From assembly GCA_964534845.1 (NCBI GenBank), contig CAZHPV010000001.1:1-64000 (forward strand): a stretch of DNA of 64,000 nucleotides, written 5' to 3'. Source of the DNA: CALCKU01 sp964534845 (GTDB lineage: Bacteria > Pseudomonadota > Alphaproteobacteria > Caulobacterales > Maricaulaceae). Position 1 is the stretch's first letter, and each line of letters starts with the position of its first letter. Under the pieces are notes generated by a model. It was not told the DNA's origin. It did no database searches and saw only the letters and a program-made list of their open reading frames with translations. Shown here in pieces: positions 1 to 7,575 of the stretch. Position numbers and translations under genes: made by a program.

Positions 1-75
1 GTCATTACGATCTATCTATTGTGAAAACTGTTTTTCCTCATTATAAAAATAATAAATAGGGATGGATAAAAAAAT

Positions 76-645
76 ATGGTTGGATTGATTTCAAGAATTT
101 CAACATTTTTCGAATCAATGACATCCGAGAAAAAAAAGACCTACATGGAAACGCTCAATGAGCAAGGACACGTAGGTTTGCTTAAAAGCTGGATAGTTGT
201 CAAAGCGGTGCAACCCGGTGACTTATTAGTCCCGGTTCTTGTTGGCGATCTTAAATATGATAATTTTATCGCATACTTAAAATCTGAACATAGAATGATG
301 GGTCTATACAGAGGCAAGGTTGGAGATGCAGTTATTGAAGCAATAATTCTGGAAGACTCTATCTTCGGCTATTTCCCAGAGGAAATGTCAAATACTATGG
401 GCATTCTAATCGAGCCCGATCTAAGCGATTTAGATGCAGATTGGGGAGGGTCGGGACAATTAAGGGATATGACAGATTACATCGCAAAGATGAAAGTAAT
501 AAATATATGGGTTGAGGGTTTGGAAAATATTAAATCTGGCGCGTATGAGCATGTTTCATTGGAGAGCTCTTTGTTCCATGATATTTATAATATAATTATA
601 TCGAAGCAGATGGAATTTAGGAAAAATCTCGGACTCCCTCCTTAA
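76..645 (+). CDS. Hypothetical protein, cargo-type orphan (189 aa)
   Basis: I do not recognise this family. The 189-residue product has no signal peptide and no obvious membrane segment. It is mixed alpha/beta in character, acidic in the middle (LSDLDADWGG around residue 118) and ends in a lysine-rich stretch. Codon use is strongly AT-rich compared with the genes right of 4.9 kb. The ATG at 76 lies about 12 nt after a weak GGGATGG; an in-frame ATG at 118 is possible. It sits alone, convergent with the integrase-side genes of the element that ends at tRNA-Ser, so I infer it is cargo of that element. Function unknown; that it is a real gene is likely from its length and clean frame. Confidence 0.6.
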   Translation: MVGLISRISTFFESMTSEKKKTYMETLNEQGHVGLLKSWIVVKAVQPGDLLVPVLVGDLKYDNFIAYLKSEHRMMGLYRGKVGDAVIEAIILEDSIFGYFPEEMSNTMGILIEPDLSDLDADWGGSGQLRDMTDYIAKMKVINIWVEGLENIKSGAYEHVSLESSLFHDIYNIIISKQMEFRKNLGLPP

Positions 646-814
646 CGCGAGAAAGTCCAGACTCCTACCAACTCTTAAAGGCGACTATTTTGGGCGTTTA
701 AGCCGCTCGTCTAATGTCCGTAATGCCTCCAAAACAGACAATCCACCAGTGGCTTATAATAGCCGAGAAGAAAGACACTGGAACAATTTTGATTTCACAA
801 AAGTCCCTGCAACC

Positions 815-860
815 GACCGCAATCGGCTCTGGCTCGTGGGGCGGCCCAGCCGTTGCGGTC
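815..860. repeat. GC-rich long hairpin inside the AT-rich element
   Basis: GACCGCAA (815-822) and TTGCGGTC (853-860) are perfect inverted repeats. The stem continues inward with CGGCT/AGCCG after a one-base bulge, giving about 13 pairs around a G/C-rich loop. It lies between the stop codons of two convergent genes, 33 nt beyond the stop of the HTH gene, so a bidirectional terminator is the simplest reading. There is no good U-tract on either side. The rest of 646-892 shows no gene. Confidence 0.55.
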
Positions 861-892
861 TAGCATGCGTTAAATAATATAGAGTGGTATTA

Positions 893-1417
893 TTAGCGGC
901 TCAATCCAGCACCCAAAGCCATCGTTAAATCATTCGTGACGGGTTCTGAGTTGATACCAGTTACAAGCCTTGGGTTCCCAATCGGTTCCGTAACTGCCCG
1001 TTTAGGTGCCGAACCAGAACCGCGCTTTTGTTTTTTTGGCGGTGGTTCCCATCGTTTCCAATCATAAGTTGGCGGTTCTCGTTTACCATTTCCCTTTTGT
1101 GTTGGTTTGGTGGTTAGTCGCCATTCATGAGCTTGGCGTTGGTACCAATTCCCCTCCCTTGTTTTGACAATGAACCCCTTTTTCTCAAGCTCAGTATAAG
1201 CCCTTTGGACCGTAGCTTTTCCCATGCCCAAATTTTCTGCCCCCTCATTAAGCGAAAGAAACAACCGTCCATTATTCGTACCATTGAAGCGAGTATGTAG
1301 CTCTAGCAGCACTTTGATCGCGGCCCCCGAAAGGGACCGCCACGCCGGACTGCGCAATTGAAAATAGGATAAATTTATATATTGCCCTTCTTTATTCTTG
1401 CGCTTGCTTTTACCCAT
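893..1417 (-). CDS. Winged-helix/HTH protein of an integrative element (174 aa)
   Basis: The N-terminal 110 residues look like a winged helix of the kind found in plasmid and phage replication or regulatory proteins. A helix rich in AWRSLSGAAIKVLLELHTRF is followed by LSLNEGAENLGMGKATVQRAYTEL, which reads as a helix-turn-helix, and then a wing (KKGFIVKTREGNW). The C-terminal 60 residues are basic, proline-rich and probably disordered. I chose the ATG at 1417 because GGGGGAG lies just upstream; the ATG at 1435 has no Shine-Dalgarno. It overlaps the end of the upstream gene by 8 nt, suggesting coupled translation. Family resemblance is from memory; a DNA-binding role is inferred. Confidence 0.7.
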   Translation of the reverse strand: MGKSKRKNKEGQYINLSYFQLRSPAWRSLSGAAIKVLLELHTRFNGTNNGRLFLSLNEGAENLGMGKATVQRAYTELEKKGFIVKTREGNWYQRQAHEWRLTTKPTQKGNGKREPPTYDWKRWEPPPKKQKRGSGSAPKRAVTEPIGNPRLVTGINSEPVTNDLTMALGAGLSR

Positions 1418-1706
1418 TAACTCCCCCATCGCCATTTTGTGATAATAGGCTTAATGCCGATTTAGGAAACTTAAGAGCCGCCCAATTTACATTAGGGGCA
1501 AGCGCATAATGAGCTATATTTTCAGGGGCTTTATACTCCGTAACTATAGGCCAGTCATATTTCCGCTTTAGATTGAATATAATGGCCCCTAAGCGCCATC
1601 CACGTGTTTCTCCTATTTCATCCATATGGTTTATTTTACGCCCTTCTATGAGCGCCTTACATGTCCAATAAACCTGTGTGTTTTGTGAATACCATTTGTC
1701 AGTCAT
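1410..1706 (-). CDS. Small helix-turn-helix-like protein (98 aa)
   Basis: A 98-residue protein starting MTDKWYSQ, chosen over a start at 1736 because AAGGA lies five bases before the ATG at 1706. The stretch TCKALIEGRKINHMDEIGETRGWRL resembles a short winged helix with a recognition helix, and YDWPIVTEY could be the wing. It lies between the AlpA-like gene and the 174-aa HTH gene on the same strand and overlaps the latter by 8 nt. Small proteins of this kind accompany AlpA and integrase in alphaproteobacterial elements. A regulatory or excision role is inference only. Confidence 0.6.
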   Translation of the reverse strand: MTDKWYSQNTQVYWTCKALIEGRKINHMDEIGETRGWRLGAIIFNLKRKYDWPIVTEYKAPENIAHYALAPNVNWAALKFPKSALSLLSQNGDGGVNG

Positions 1707-1880
1707 CTTAATCCTTTTGATTGAATTCCAGCCCAAAGAAATGCCGCGCGATAATCGGGCGATGCATCAAGGCTAAAATATTGATTGATTTTGGCGTGGG
1801 TTCCGTGGCATTCTCAGTGACCTTACTCGTGTCTGAAAATGATACGGTTATGACCCTCGCCGCGTAGCGGTGGGGGTCTA

Positions 1881-2093
1881 TTAACATCTAGCCCCCTCAT
1901 AATGGTCTACGCGATTAGCCAACGCCCAAGCGTTTAAGTCAGACCCGCGATATATGATTTTTCGACCAAGTTTGAAATATGGGGGACCATATCCTTTATG
2001 CCGCCATTGTCCGAGTTTTTCACGGTCACCTATGACCAATAATTCTTGGTCATCTAATGTATAGTTTCGATTGTCATCGAACAGTTTTGTCAT
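1881..2093 (-). CDS. AlpA/excisionase-like helix-turn-helix protein (70 aa)
   Basis: A 70-residue protein with the layout of the MerR-like HTH_17/AlpA group. A regulator-like helix (NYTLDDQELLVIGDREKLGQW) precedes GYGPPYFKLGRKIIYRGSDLNAWAL, the characteristic end in which 'GPPYFKLGRKIIYR' forms the wing. I chose the ATG at 2093 rather than 2126 because an ideal AGGAGG (2101-2106) lies seven bases upstream. Such proteins typically activate or direct excision in P4-like integrative elements, which fits its place beside the integrase. The role in excision is inferred. Confidence 0.8.
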   Translation of the reverse strand: MTKLFDDNRNYTLDDQELLVIGDREKLGQWRHKGYGPPYFKLGRKIIYRGSDLNAWALANRVDHYEGARC

Positions 2094-2211
2094 TCCTGCA
2101 CCTCCTTTGTTTGGTTGGAATGACATTCCTGTAATCAGATTGCTTTAGATTTTAAAATATATAAATGCCCGTTACTTTAGGTTTTGGGCAATTTGCACGT
2201 TTCCTTAGGCT

Positions 2212-3135
2212 TTAGGCAATTTTTCCTTGTTGTCTCATTCTCACAAGATGATTTCTAATAGTATTTTGTGATAACAGTTCATTATTTTTGCGAATTAAAA
2301 GTTCTTTCGGTTGTTCGGTTATTGCTAATGCGTAGATATATGAAGCAGCAATTGAATCTATTCTAACCGCACCTAACCCTTCCGTTTCAATCACCTTATC
2401 TCTTAATTTAATAATAGCATTCTCTTTAGCTTCCCGCTTTGTTGTCGCTAACATAGCGTGTTTAAGCATTCCTATTTTTCTATATATATTAGCCTTTTTT
2501 GTTTTGAGAGCATCTGCTTCCATGCTGAATTTAGAAGACATTTGAGCAGAAAAAAAGCCAATGTTGAAAATGTCATTCGCGGTTAACTTAGGTGATAAAA
2601 AGTAAAACAGAGAAATCCTTAGCAAATACCAATTATATGAAAATGACCCTTCATCCTTTTCAACTCCCTCCATCTTTTCTAATAAAAAATCTAAGAACGT
2701 ATCTGGCACGGGTACTGAATATCCCCCTTTAGCGATTTGTTTCACATTTGGATTGATTATTGGCGGTGCATCTCTGGACCATTTTCCAACTGAAATTGCA
2801 CGCATTCCATCTTCCAAATAATGAGTCTTCACTTGCAGCTCTTTGTGTAGCGTTCCTCGACTTGACAACTCAAGTAAACAAGCAGCTACGTTGTCATGTA
2901 AGTCATAGCTTATGTAAGGGGTAAGATTGATTTCAGCCAAAATTGGATTGCCTTCGTCGTCAATTTGGTTTTGGTAGATTAAGCAATCTACATAGTTTTC
3001 AACTAAGCCTTCTTTTATAGCAACAAATATATGCCCAACGGGATCTTTCGGGCTTAAAATACTAGGTTGAGAAAATTTTTTAAAATCGATTATTTTTACT
3101 AATCCCGAAAAATGTTCGACATAATCGTTAGTCAT
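2212..3135 (-). CDS. Hypothetical protein coupled to the integrase (307 aa)
   Basis: Not recognised. The 307-residue product is soluble, with no signal peptide. The middle (residues about 150-250) is helix-rich, and the last 30 residues (LLSQNTIRNHLVRMRQQGKIA) look like a C-terminal helix-turn-helix in which TIRNHLVRMRQQG would be the recognition helix. Its ATG overlaps the integrase stop by 4 nt (ATGA, 3132-3135), so the two are probably translationally coupled. Codon use is AT-rich, more so than the integrase. A regulatory or recombination accessory function is plausible from position only. Confidence 0.65.
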   Translation of the reverse strand: MTNDYVEHFSGLVKIIDFKKFSQPSILSPKDPVGHIFVAIKEGLVENYVDCLIYQNQIDDEGNPILAEINLTPYISYDLHDNVAACLLELSSRGTLHKELQVKTHYLEDGMRAISVGKWSRDAPPIINPNVKQIAKGGYSVPVPDTFLDFLLEKMEGVEKDEGSFSYNWYLLRISLFYFLSPKLTANDIFNIGFFSAQMSSKFSMEADALKTKKANIYRKIGMLKHAMLATTKREAKENAIIKLRDKVIETEGLGAVRIDSIAASYIYALAITEQPKELLIRKNNELLSQNTIRNHLVRMRQQGKIA

Positions 3136-4334
3136 GCAAACGCTCTTACAACATTTCCAGCACTATCAGTTAGATATGCCGACCAGCGTTCCATAAGGTC
3201 ACGCCGCCGTTCTAGTAGGTCACTTGTGGCATAAGCGCGTGAGGCCTCGTTCCCAACGACATGCGAAAGACTTTTTTCACTAACTTCCCATGGGACTTTG
3301 GCGACTTCACTCGACCAGTTCCGTAAAGTCGAACGAAAACCATGAACGGTTGCGTCTTTAATCTCCATGCGCCGCAGTAACATCAACATGCTCATATTAG
3401 AGAGGGGCTTATTTCGTTTTTGACCTTCGAAAACAAAGACAGATTCAAGTCTTTTTAACGGCTCAATAATTTCAATCATGGTTTCGGTAAGAGGGACGCG
3501 GTGTTCCTCTCCGTTTTTCATTCTAATGGCTGGGCAAGTCCATATTTTGTGTTTCCAATCAATTTCCTCCCATCGCATTCCGAGAACTTCTTGCGTTCGC
3601 ATGCCTGTTAGCATGGTAAACCTAAGGGCATGAGCGGCCATCGCCGAGCGCTCTAATAATTTGTGATAAAAAGCGGGAGCATCTTGCCACTTCATAGAGG
3701 CATGATGCTTGGGCTTCTTTTTGACCTTTGGCAGGACGTTTGCGTCCCGAATAGTGACAACGGGGTTTTCCCCATCCCTAAACCCTTTTGACTTGGCAAC
3801 ATCCAAAACAGTCTTGATGCGCTGGGCCAGTCGCCGCGCGGTTTCGTGCTTATCCGTCCAGATAGGGCTAAGGCACATTAAAACTTCGGGCTGGGCGATG
3901 GCATCCACGGGCATGCGACCTATAAAGGGGAAGGCGTAGCTTTTAAGTGTGTTTATCCATTGTTGGCCGTGTTTCTGGTTTTTCCATGTTGGCAAGCGGT
4001 CAATATGGACTTGCTGGGCTAATTCCTCAAAAGTTGGTATTTCTCTGTTACCGTGGAACCGAGGGTTAAGCCCCCGTTTGGCAAGGCGGCGGTATTCCAG
4101 CGCCCTTTCTCTTGCCTCGCTTAGTGTGACCACGTCCGCCCCGCCAAGTCCAAAATCAGTTCTGAGGGGAGCGCCTTTTCGGTTTTTCTGTCCCTTCACG
4201 GTAACACGCACTATCCACCGCCTTTTAAGCGATGGTAATGGGTCCACAACTAAGTAAAGTCCGTTCCCATCCCCATGCCGACCTGCACCGAGTTTTTTAA
4301 TACTTGCCTTTGTAAGTTTTCCTGTAAGCGCCAT
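3132..4334 (-). CDS. P4-type tyrosine recombinase (integrase), 400 aa
   Basis: This is a site-specific tyrosine recombinase. Residues 1-95 form the DUF4102-type arm-binding domain (GDGNGLYLVVDP, then LSEARERALEYRRL). Residues 105-195 are the SAM-like core-binding domain, and residues about 215-385 the catalytic domain. The catalytic set is visible as R246 (TGMRTQEV), H331-x-x-R334 (HGFR), H358 and the nucleophile Y368 (SRAYATSD). The length is normal for the family. Its start lies 150 bp from the 3' end of tRNA-Ser, the usual arrangement for integration into a tRNA gene. It appears intact. The substrate site is inferred from this adjacency. Confidence 0.95.
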   Translation of the reverse strand: MALTGKLTKASIKKLGAGRHGDGNGLYLVVDPLPSLKRRWIVRVTVKGQKNRKGAPLRTDFGLGGADVVTLSEARERALEYRRLAKRGLNPRFHGNREIPTFEELAQQVHIDRLPTWKNQKHGQQWINTLKSYAFPFIGRMPVDAIAQPEVLMCLSPIWTDKHETARRLAQRIKTVLDVAKSKGFRDGENPVVTIRDANVLPKVKKKPKHHASMKWQDAPAFYHKLLERSAMAAHALRFTMLTGMRTQEVLGMRWEEIDWKHKIWTCPAIRMKNGEEHRVPLTETMIEIIEPLKRLESVFVFEGQKRNKPLSNMSMLMLLRRMEIKDATVHGFRSTLRNWSSEVAKVPWEVSEKSLSHVVGNEASRAYATSDLLERRRDLMERWSAYLTDSAGNVVRAFA

Positions 4335-4455
4335 AGACTATACCACATAAAATACCACACAATGAGTATGTACAGGTTTAATCGAACAAAAGCGAGTAAA
4401 AGTTTCAAGGGCTATAAAACCTAATAAAACCTCATATTTTGAGGGTTTTAAGTGA

Positions 4456-4475
4456 TTGAGTAAAATTGAGTAAAA
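4456..4475. repeat. Tandem TTGAGTAAAA repeats, likely integrase arm sites
   Basis: Two back-to-back copies of TTGAGTAAAA (4456-4465 and 4466-4475) end 8 bp before the tRNA-Ser 3' end. A third GAGTAAAA is at 4394-4401. A short hairpin, AAAACCTCA/TGAGGGTTTT (4426-4449), lies between them. Short direct repeats between int and a tRNA core are the expected form of arm-type binding sites for this integrase class. Binding itself is inferred. Confidence 0.55.
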
Positions 4476-4483
4476 TAGGGTGG

Positions 4484-4574
4484 TGGCGGAGACGAAGGGA
4501 TTCGAACCCTCGATGGGCTTATGACCCATACTCCCTTAGCAGGGGAGCGCCTTCGACCACTCGGCCACGTCTCC
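4484..4574 (-). tRNA. tRNA-Ser (GCU), probable attachment site of the element
   Basis: The minus strand reads as a 91-nt class II tRNA with encoded CCA. The acceptor arms are GGAGACG and CGTCTCC with G as discriminator. The anticodon stem-loop CTCCC-CTGCTAA-GGGAG gives anticodon GCT, the variable arm is long, and the T-loop is GGTTCGAATCC, as expected for serine. Integrases of the P4 type usually use the 3' part of such a tRNA as attB, and the integrase lies just beyond the 3' end. I found no second copy of the 3' sequence in the window, so the far att site should be left of position 1. Confidence 0.95.
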
Positions 4575-4922
4575 GAGCGGGGAAATGCCTGAAATTTTAC
4601 GCTATTGCAAGAGGGATAATTAAATAAGGACGATAATCAGGACATGTTTGCGAAAAAGACTGCGCCTGAAAGCCCCCGCAGTGTTTTAGAGGTGTTTAAA
4701 GAGAGGTGTTTCGGATGTGCGATTAGTTGCATATGCGCATATGTGAGGCAAAATAGTCACATTTTTACAAAATTGAGGCGTTTGCCCTCTCAAGGGTGTT
4801 GATTCATTGTCATCTCTTGCTAAGATTTAGGTTAACGGCCTTCTGTACGGGAAACCTCGGCAGACTTGACTATCATTGGGATATCAGGGCGATTAATGCA
4901 GGTTTCTTCTGGGGAGAAGTTC
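4575..4922. promoter_or_regulatory. Intergenic region with 14-bp palindrome upstream of the TonB receptor
   Basis: No gene is seen between tRNA-Ser and the receptor. CATATGCGCATATG (4730-4743) is a perfect 14-bp palindrome and could be an operator. A possible sigma70 pair is TTGATT (4799-4804) with TAAGAT 16 bp later, and a GATTC (CcrM-type) site overlaps the former. AAGTTC and GGGGAG just before 4923 give the Shine-Dalgarno. The promoter call is weak; the palindrome is certain as sequence. Confidence 0.4.
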
Positions 4923-7499
4923 ATGAGAAAACTCGGTTTATTAACTCTAACCGCCGCTTTGTGTGGTTCTGTAGCTATGCCCGCAATGGCGCAAACTGCC
5001 GATGAAATTATCGTCACAGCGACGAAACGGGACACAGGCATTCAGGATGTGCCTTTGGCGGTGACGGTCGTCTCGCCGGCGCAATTGGAAACTCAAGGCG
5101 TTACCAGTATTAAGGATCTGGGAAGTGTAGCCGCTGGATTTAATATCCAGTCCTCACAGACCGAAACACAAGGCACCTCAATCCGTATTCGCGGCGTCGG
5201 GACAACGGGTAATAATATCGGTCTTGAAAGCGCGGTCGGTGTTTTTATTGACGGCGTGTATCAATCTCGCCCCGGTATTGCTTTGGGCGAATTAACCGAT
5301 ATTGAATCGCTTGAACTTCTGCGCGGTCCGCAAGGTACGCTTTTTGGCCGTAACACGTCGGCGGGTGCGCTGAATATCAGAACCAAAGCACCTGATTTTG
5401 ACGGCTTTAGCGGATTTGCTGATTTCACTTATGGTAATTTTGATCTGATTAATGTGCAGGCCGGCGCTAATTATACGGCCTCTGATGATCTCGCCTTCCG
5501 GGTTAATGGAGCCTATCGTCAACGTGATGGTTTCCTGACCAGCTCCATTGATCCAGATATTGAAAGCGCAAACCGTGATCGTTTCCTCATTAAAGGACAA
5601 GCTCTATGGCAACCGACCGATTTGACCAGCCTGCGTATTATTGCAGATTATGCTGAAGCTGACGAAAATTGTTGTGCGGCAGTCACGCTTTCCGCGAGTC
5701 CAAATCTTGGCCCGTTCGTAGGTGATTTATTTCCAGCAGTTGGTTTTGAGGATAGTCTAGAAGAGCGTATTTTCAATGATGATACAGAATTTGAAAATGG
5801 TTCAGAATCATTTGGTTTTTCAGGTGAACTTGTCCATGATTTTGGCTTTGCTGAAGCCACATTAATCGGCTCTTATCGTGACTTTGAAGCGACGTCTTTC
5901 CAGGGTGATTTTAATGGTAGTAATCAATATGAAGTCACGGCTTTAGACGATGATATTCGTACAATTACCGCTGAATTAAGGTTTCAAGGCGAAGCTTTTG
6001 ATGACCGGCTTGACTGGTTGATTGGGGGCTATTGGGCGGATGAGACTATTGATGAGGTCTTCGCCCTTGAATTAGGCACTGATTTTACGACTAGTGTCTC
6101 TCAGGCCAACTTCGGAACCCAAACTTTCCTTGGACTTGTTTCAGGGGCCGGTTCAGGTTTGTTGGATGCAGGTGCGGGTAATCCTCCTGTATTTGCTCCG
6201 ATATCATCTGTAGGGGCTGTGGCGGATAATCGGTTTAGCCAAGATGCCACTAGTCTATCCATTTTTACTCACAATATCGTCTCTCTGACTGACAGGCTCG
6301 ACCTGACAGTAGGTGCGCGTTATAATGATGACACTAAAGACGGTAGTTTTGAGCAGCTATCAGCGACAAATCCTGATGCGTGTGTAGCCAGTTTAACCTT
6401 AGCCGGTAGTTTAGGCGGTAATCCGGCCGGAACGGTTGCGCTTTTGGATTCTTTTATTCCGGATGTTGACCCTGACCCCAATGTTAATCCGATTTTAGGA
6501 GCGGTAACGGGCGCGGGTGTTGGCCCCGGGGCTTTTATTAATTGTTTCCCATTCTCAGCGCCAGTCCTCGGCTCAATAGACCCGAACAATGTTGCTGCTC
6601 TCGGAGCAGGTGCTGGTTTATTGCCGCGAGAATTTGATGATACATTTGATGATAGCGAGTTTATCTACACAATTAAGCTTGATTATGATGTTACGGATGA
6701 CCTGTTGGTCTATGCGAGTTTCGCCCACGGTTACAAAGCGGGTGGGTTTAACCTTGACGCTACAGCTGCGCAAGGTGGAAACGACCCAAGATTTAACTCT
6801 GAAGAAGTGGACACATACGAAATTGGTTTGAAATCGACCTTAGCTGATGGTCGTATTCGCTTGAATCTGACAGGGTTCTTCTCGACCTTTGATGATTTTC
6901 AGGTTCTTGAGTTTACAGGCACGAACTTCCAGACCTTTAATGTCGACGATGTAACGTCTGAAGGTGTTGAAGTTGAACTTAATGCTAATCTATCCGACGC
7001 CGTTACGCTTAATGCGGGTTTGACATATGCCGATGCTGAATATGGGGATGATTGTGATGATGGCGGAGCCATTGTGAATGCAATACCGCTTTGTGGTTTC
7101 TCTTTGACAAATGCGCCTGAATTCACATCTGTACTCGGCATCACATATGATGGTGATTTCGGAGATAGCGGATGGGGCTTGCTTGGGAATATTAACCTTG
7201 CCACGTCAAGTGATCGCCGGACGTCAACCAATCCATTCTTGGCTCCTAGCGCTGCGGCGGGTACAGGTCCAAGAGATGTTCTCGCTCCATTCGACGTTCA
7301 GGATAGTGTGACCAAGGTCAATGCTCGATTTGGATTTTCAATGCCAGATGACCGGGCGTCGATTGAGTTTTGGGGTTTGAACCTAACTGACGAAATAACA
7401 CGCGGAATTACATTTAATACGCCCTTGCAAGGTGCGTCGCGCTCGGCCTTTATTGAATCTCCGCGTCAATATGGTGTAACTGTTAGAACAAATTTCTAA
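4923..7499 (+). CDS. TonB-dependent outer-membrane receptor (858 aa)
   Basis: A 22-barrel-strand TonB-dependent transporter that would import a scarce ligand using TonB-ExbBD energy. The signal peptide ends at AMA-Q (about residue 23), directly followed by a TonB box (DEIIVTATKR). The plug domain follows (VPLAVTVVSPAQL, then FIDGVYQSRPG, LLRGPQGTLFGRNTSAGALNI), then a long beta-barrel ending in the aromatic C-terminal residue of RQYGVTVRTNF. GGGGAG before the ATG at 4923 fixes the start; an upstream in-frame extension from 4866 would bury the signal peptide. It is of the iron-complex/sterol-type family common in marine alphaproteobacteria. The substrate cannot be told. It stands alone ahead of a terminator. 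Confidence 0.93.
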   Translation: MRKLGLLTLTAALCGSVAMPAMAQTADEIIVTATKRDTGIQDVPLAVTVVSPAQLETQGVTSIKDLGSVAAGFNIQSSQTETQGTSIRIRGVGTTGNNIGLESAVGVFIDGVYQSRPGIALGELTDIESLELLRGPQGTLFGRNTSAGALNIRTKAPDFDGFSGFADFTYGNFDLINVQAGANYTASDDLAFRVNGAYRQRDGFLTSSIDPDIESANRDRFLIKGQALWQPTDLTSLRIIADYAEADENCCAAVTLSASPNLGPFVGDLFPAVGFEDSLEERIFNDDTEFENGSESFGFSGELVHDFGFAEATLIGSYRDFEATSFQGDFNGSNQYEVTALDDDIRTITAELRFQGEAFDDRLDWLIGGYWADETIDEVFALELGTDFTTSVSQANFGTQTFLGLVSGAGSGLLDAGAGNPPVFAPISSVGAVADNRFSQDATSLSIFTHNIVSLTDRLDLTVGARYNDDTKDGSFEQLSATNPDACVASLTLAGSLGGNPAGTVALLDSFIPDVDPDPNVNPILGAVTGAGVGPGAFINCFPFSAPVLGSIDPNNVAALGAGAGLLPREFDDTFDDSEFIYTIKLDYDVTDDLLVYASFAHGYKAGGFNLDATAAQGGNDPRFNSEEVDTYEIGLKSTLADGRIRLNLTGFFSTFDDFQVLEFTGTNFQTFNVDDVTSEGVEVELNANLSDAVTLNAGLTYADAEYGDDCDDGGAIVNAIPLCGFSLTNAPEFTSVLGITYDGDFGDSGWGLLGNINLATSSDRRTSTNPFLAPSAAAGTGPRDVLAPFDVQDSVTKVNARFGFSMPDDRASIEFWGLNLTDEITRGITFNTPLQGASRSAFIESPRQYGVTVRTNF

Positions 7500-7524
7500 A
7501 TTTGTAACACTTAGACAAGAATCA

Positions 7525-7560
7525 GGCGCGGGCAGAAATGTCCGCGCCCTATTCATTTTT
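7525..7560 (+). terminator. Rho-independent terminator after the TonB receptor
   Basis: GGCGCGGGC (7525-7533) pairs with GTCCGCGCC (7540-7548) around a 6-nt loop, giving a nine-pair GC-rich stem, followed by TATTCATTTTT. It lies 25 nt after the receptor stop and 15 nt before the next start. Confidence 0.75.
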
Positions 7561-7575
7561 ACCTAAGGACAATAA

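Noticed and set aside
638..876. Possible integron attC: TTAACGC at the stop of the 189-aa gene and GCGTTAA near 868-874 are inverted repeats.
   Set aside because: The span of about 235 bp is too long for an attC, the inner L boxes do not pair, and the first base of the R'' box does not fit the consensus.
3709..4257. Plus-strand frames of 76 and 102 codons.
   Set aside because: They lie antisense inside the intact integrase gene and resemble no protein.
4338..4529. A 63-codon minus-strand frame across the tRNA-Ser gene.
   Set aside because: It is read through the tRNA and att region and has no ribosome site or domain.
4866..4922. N-terminal extension of the TonB receptor.
   Set aside because: It would place 19 residues before the signal peptide, while GGGGAG supports the ATG at 4923.
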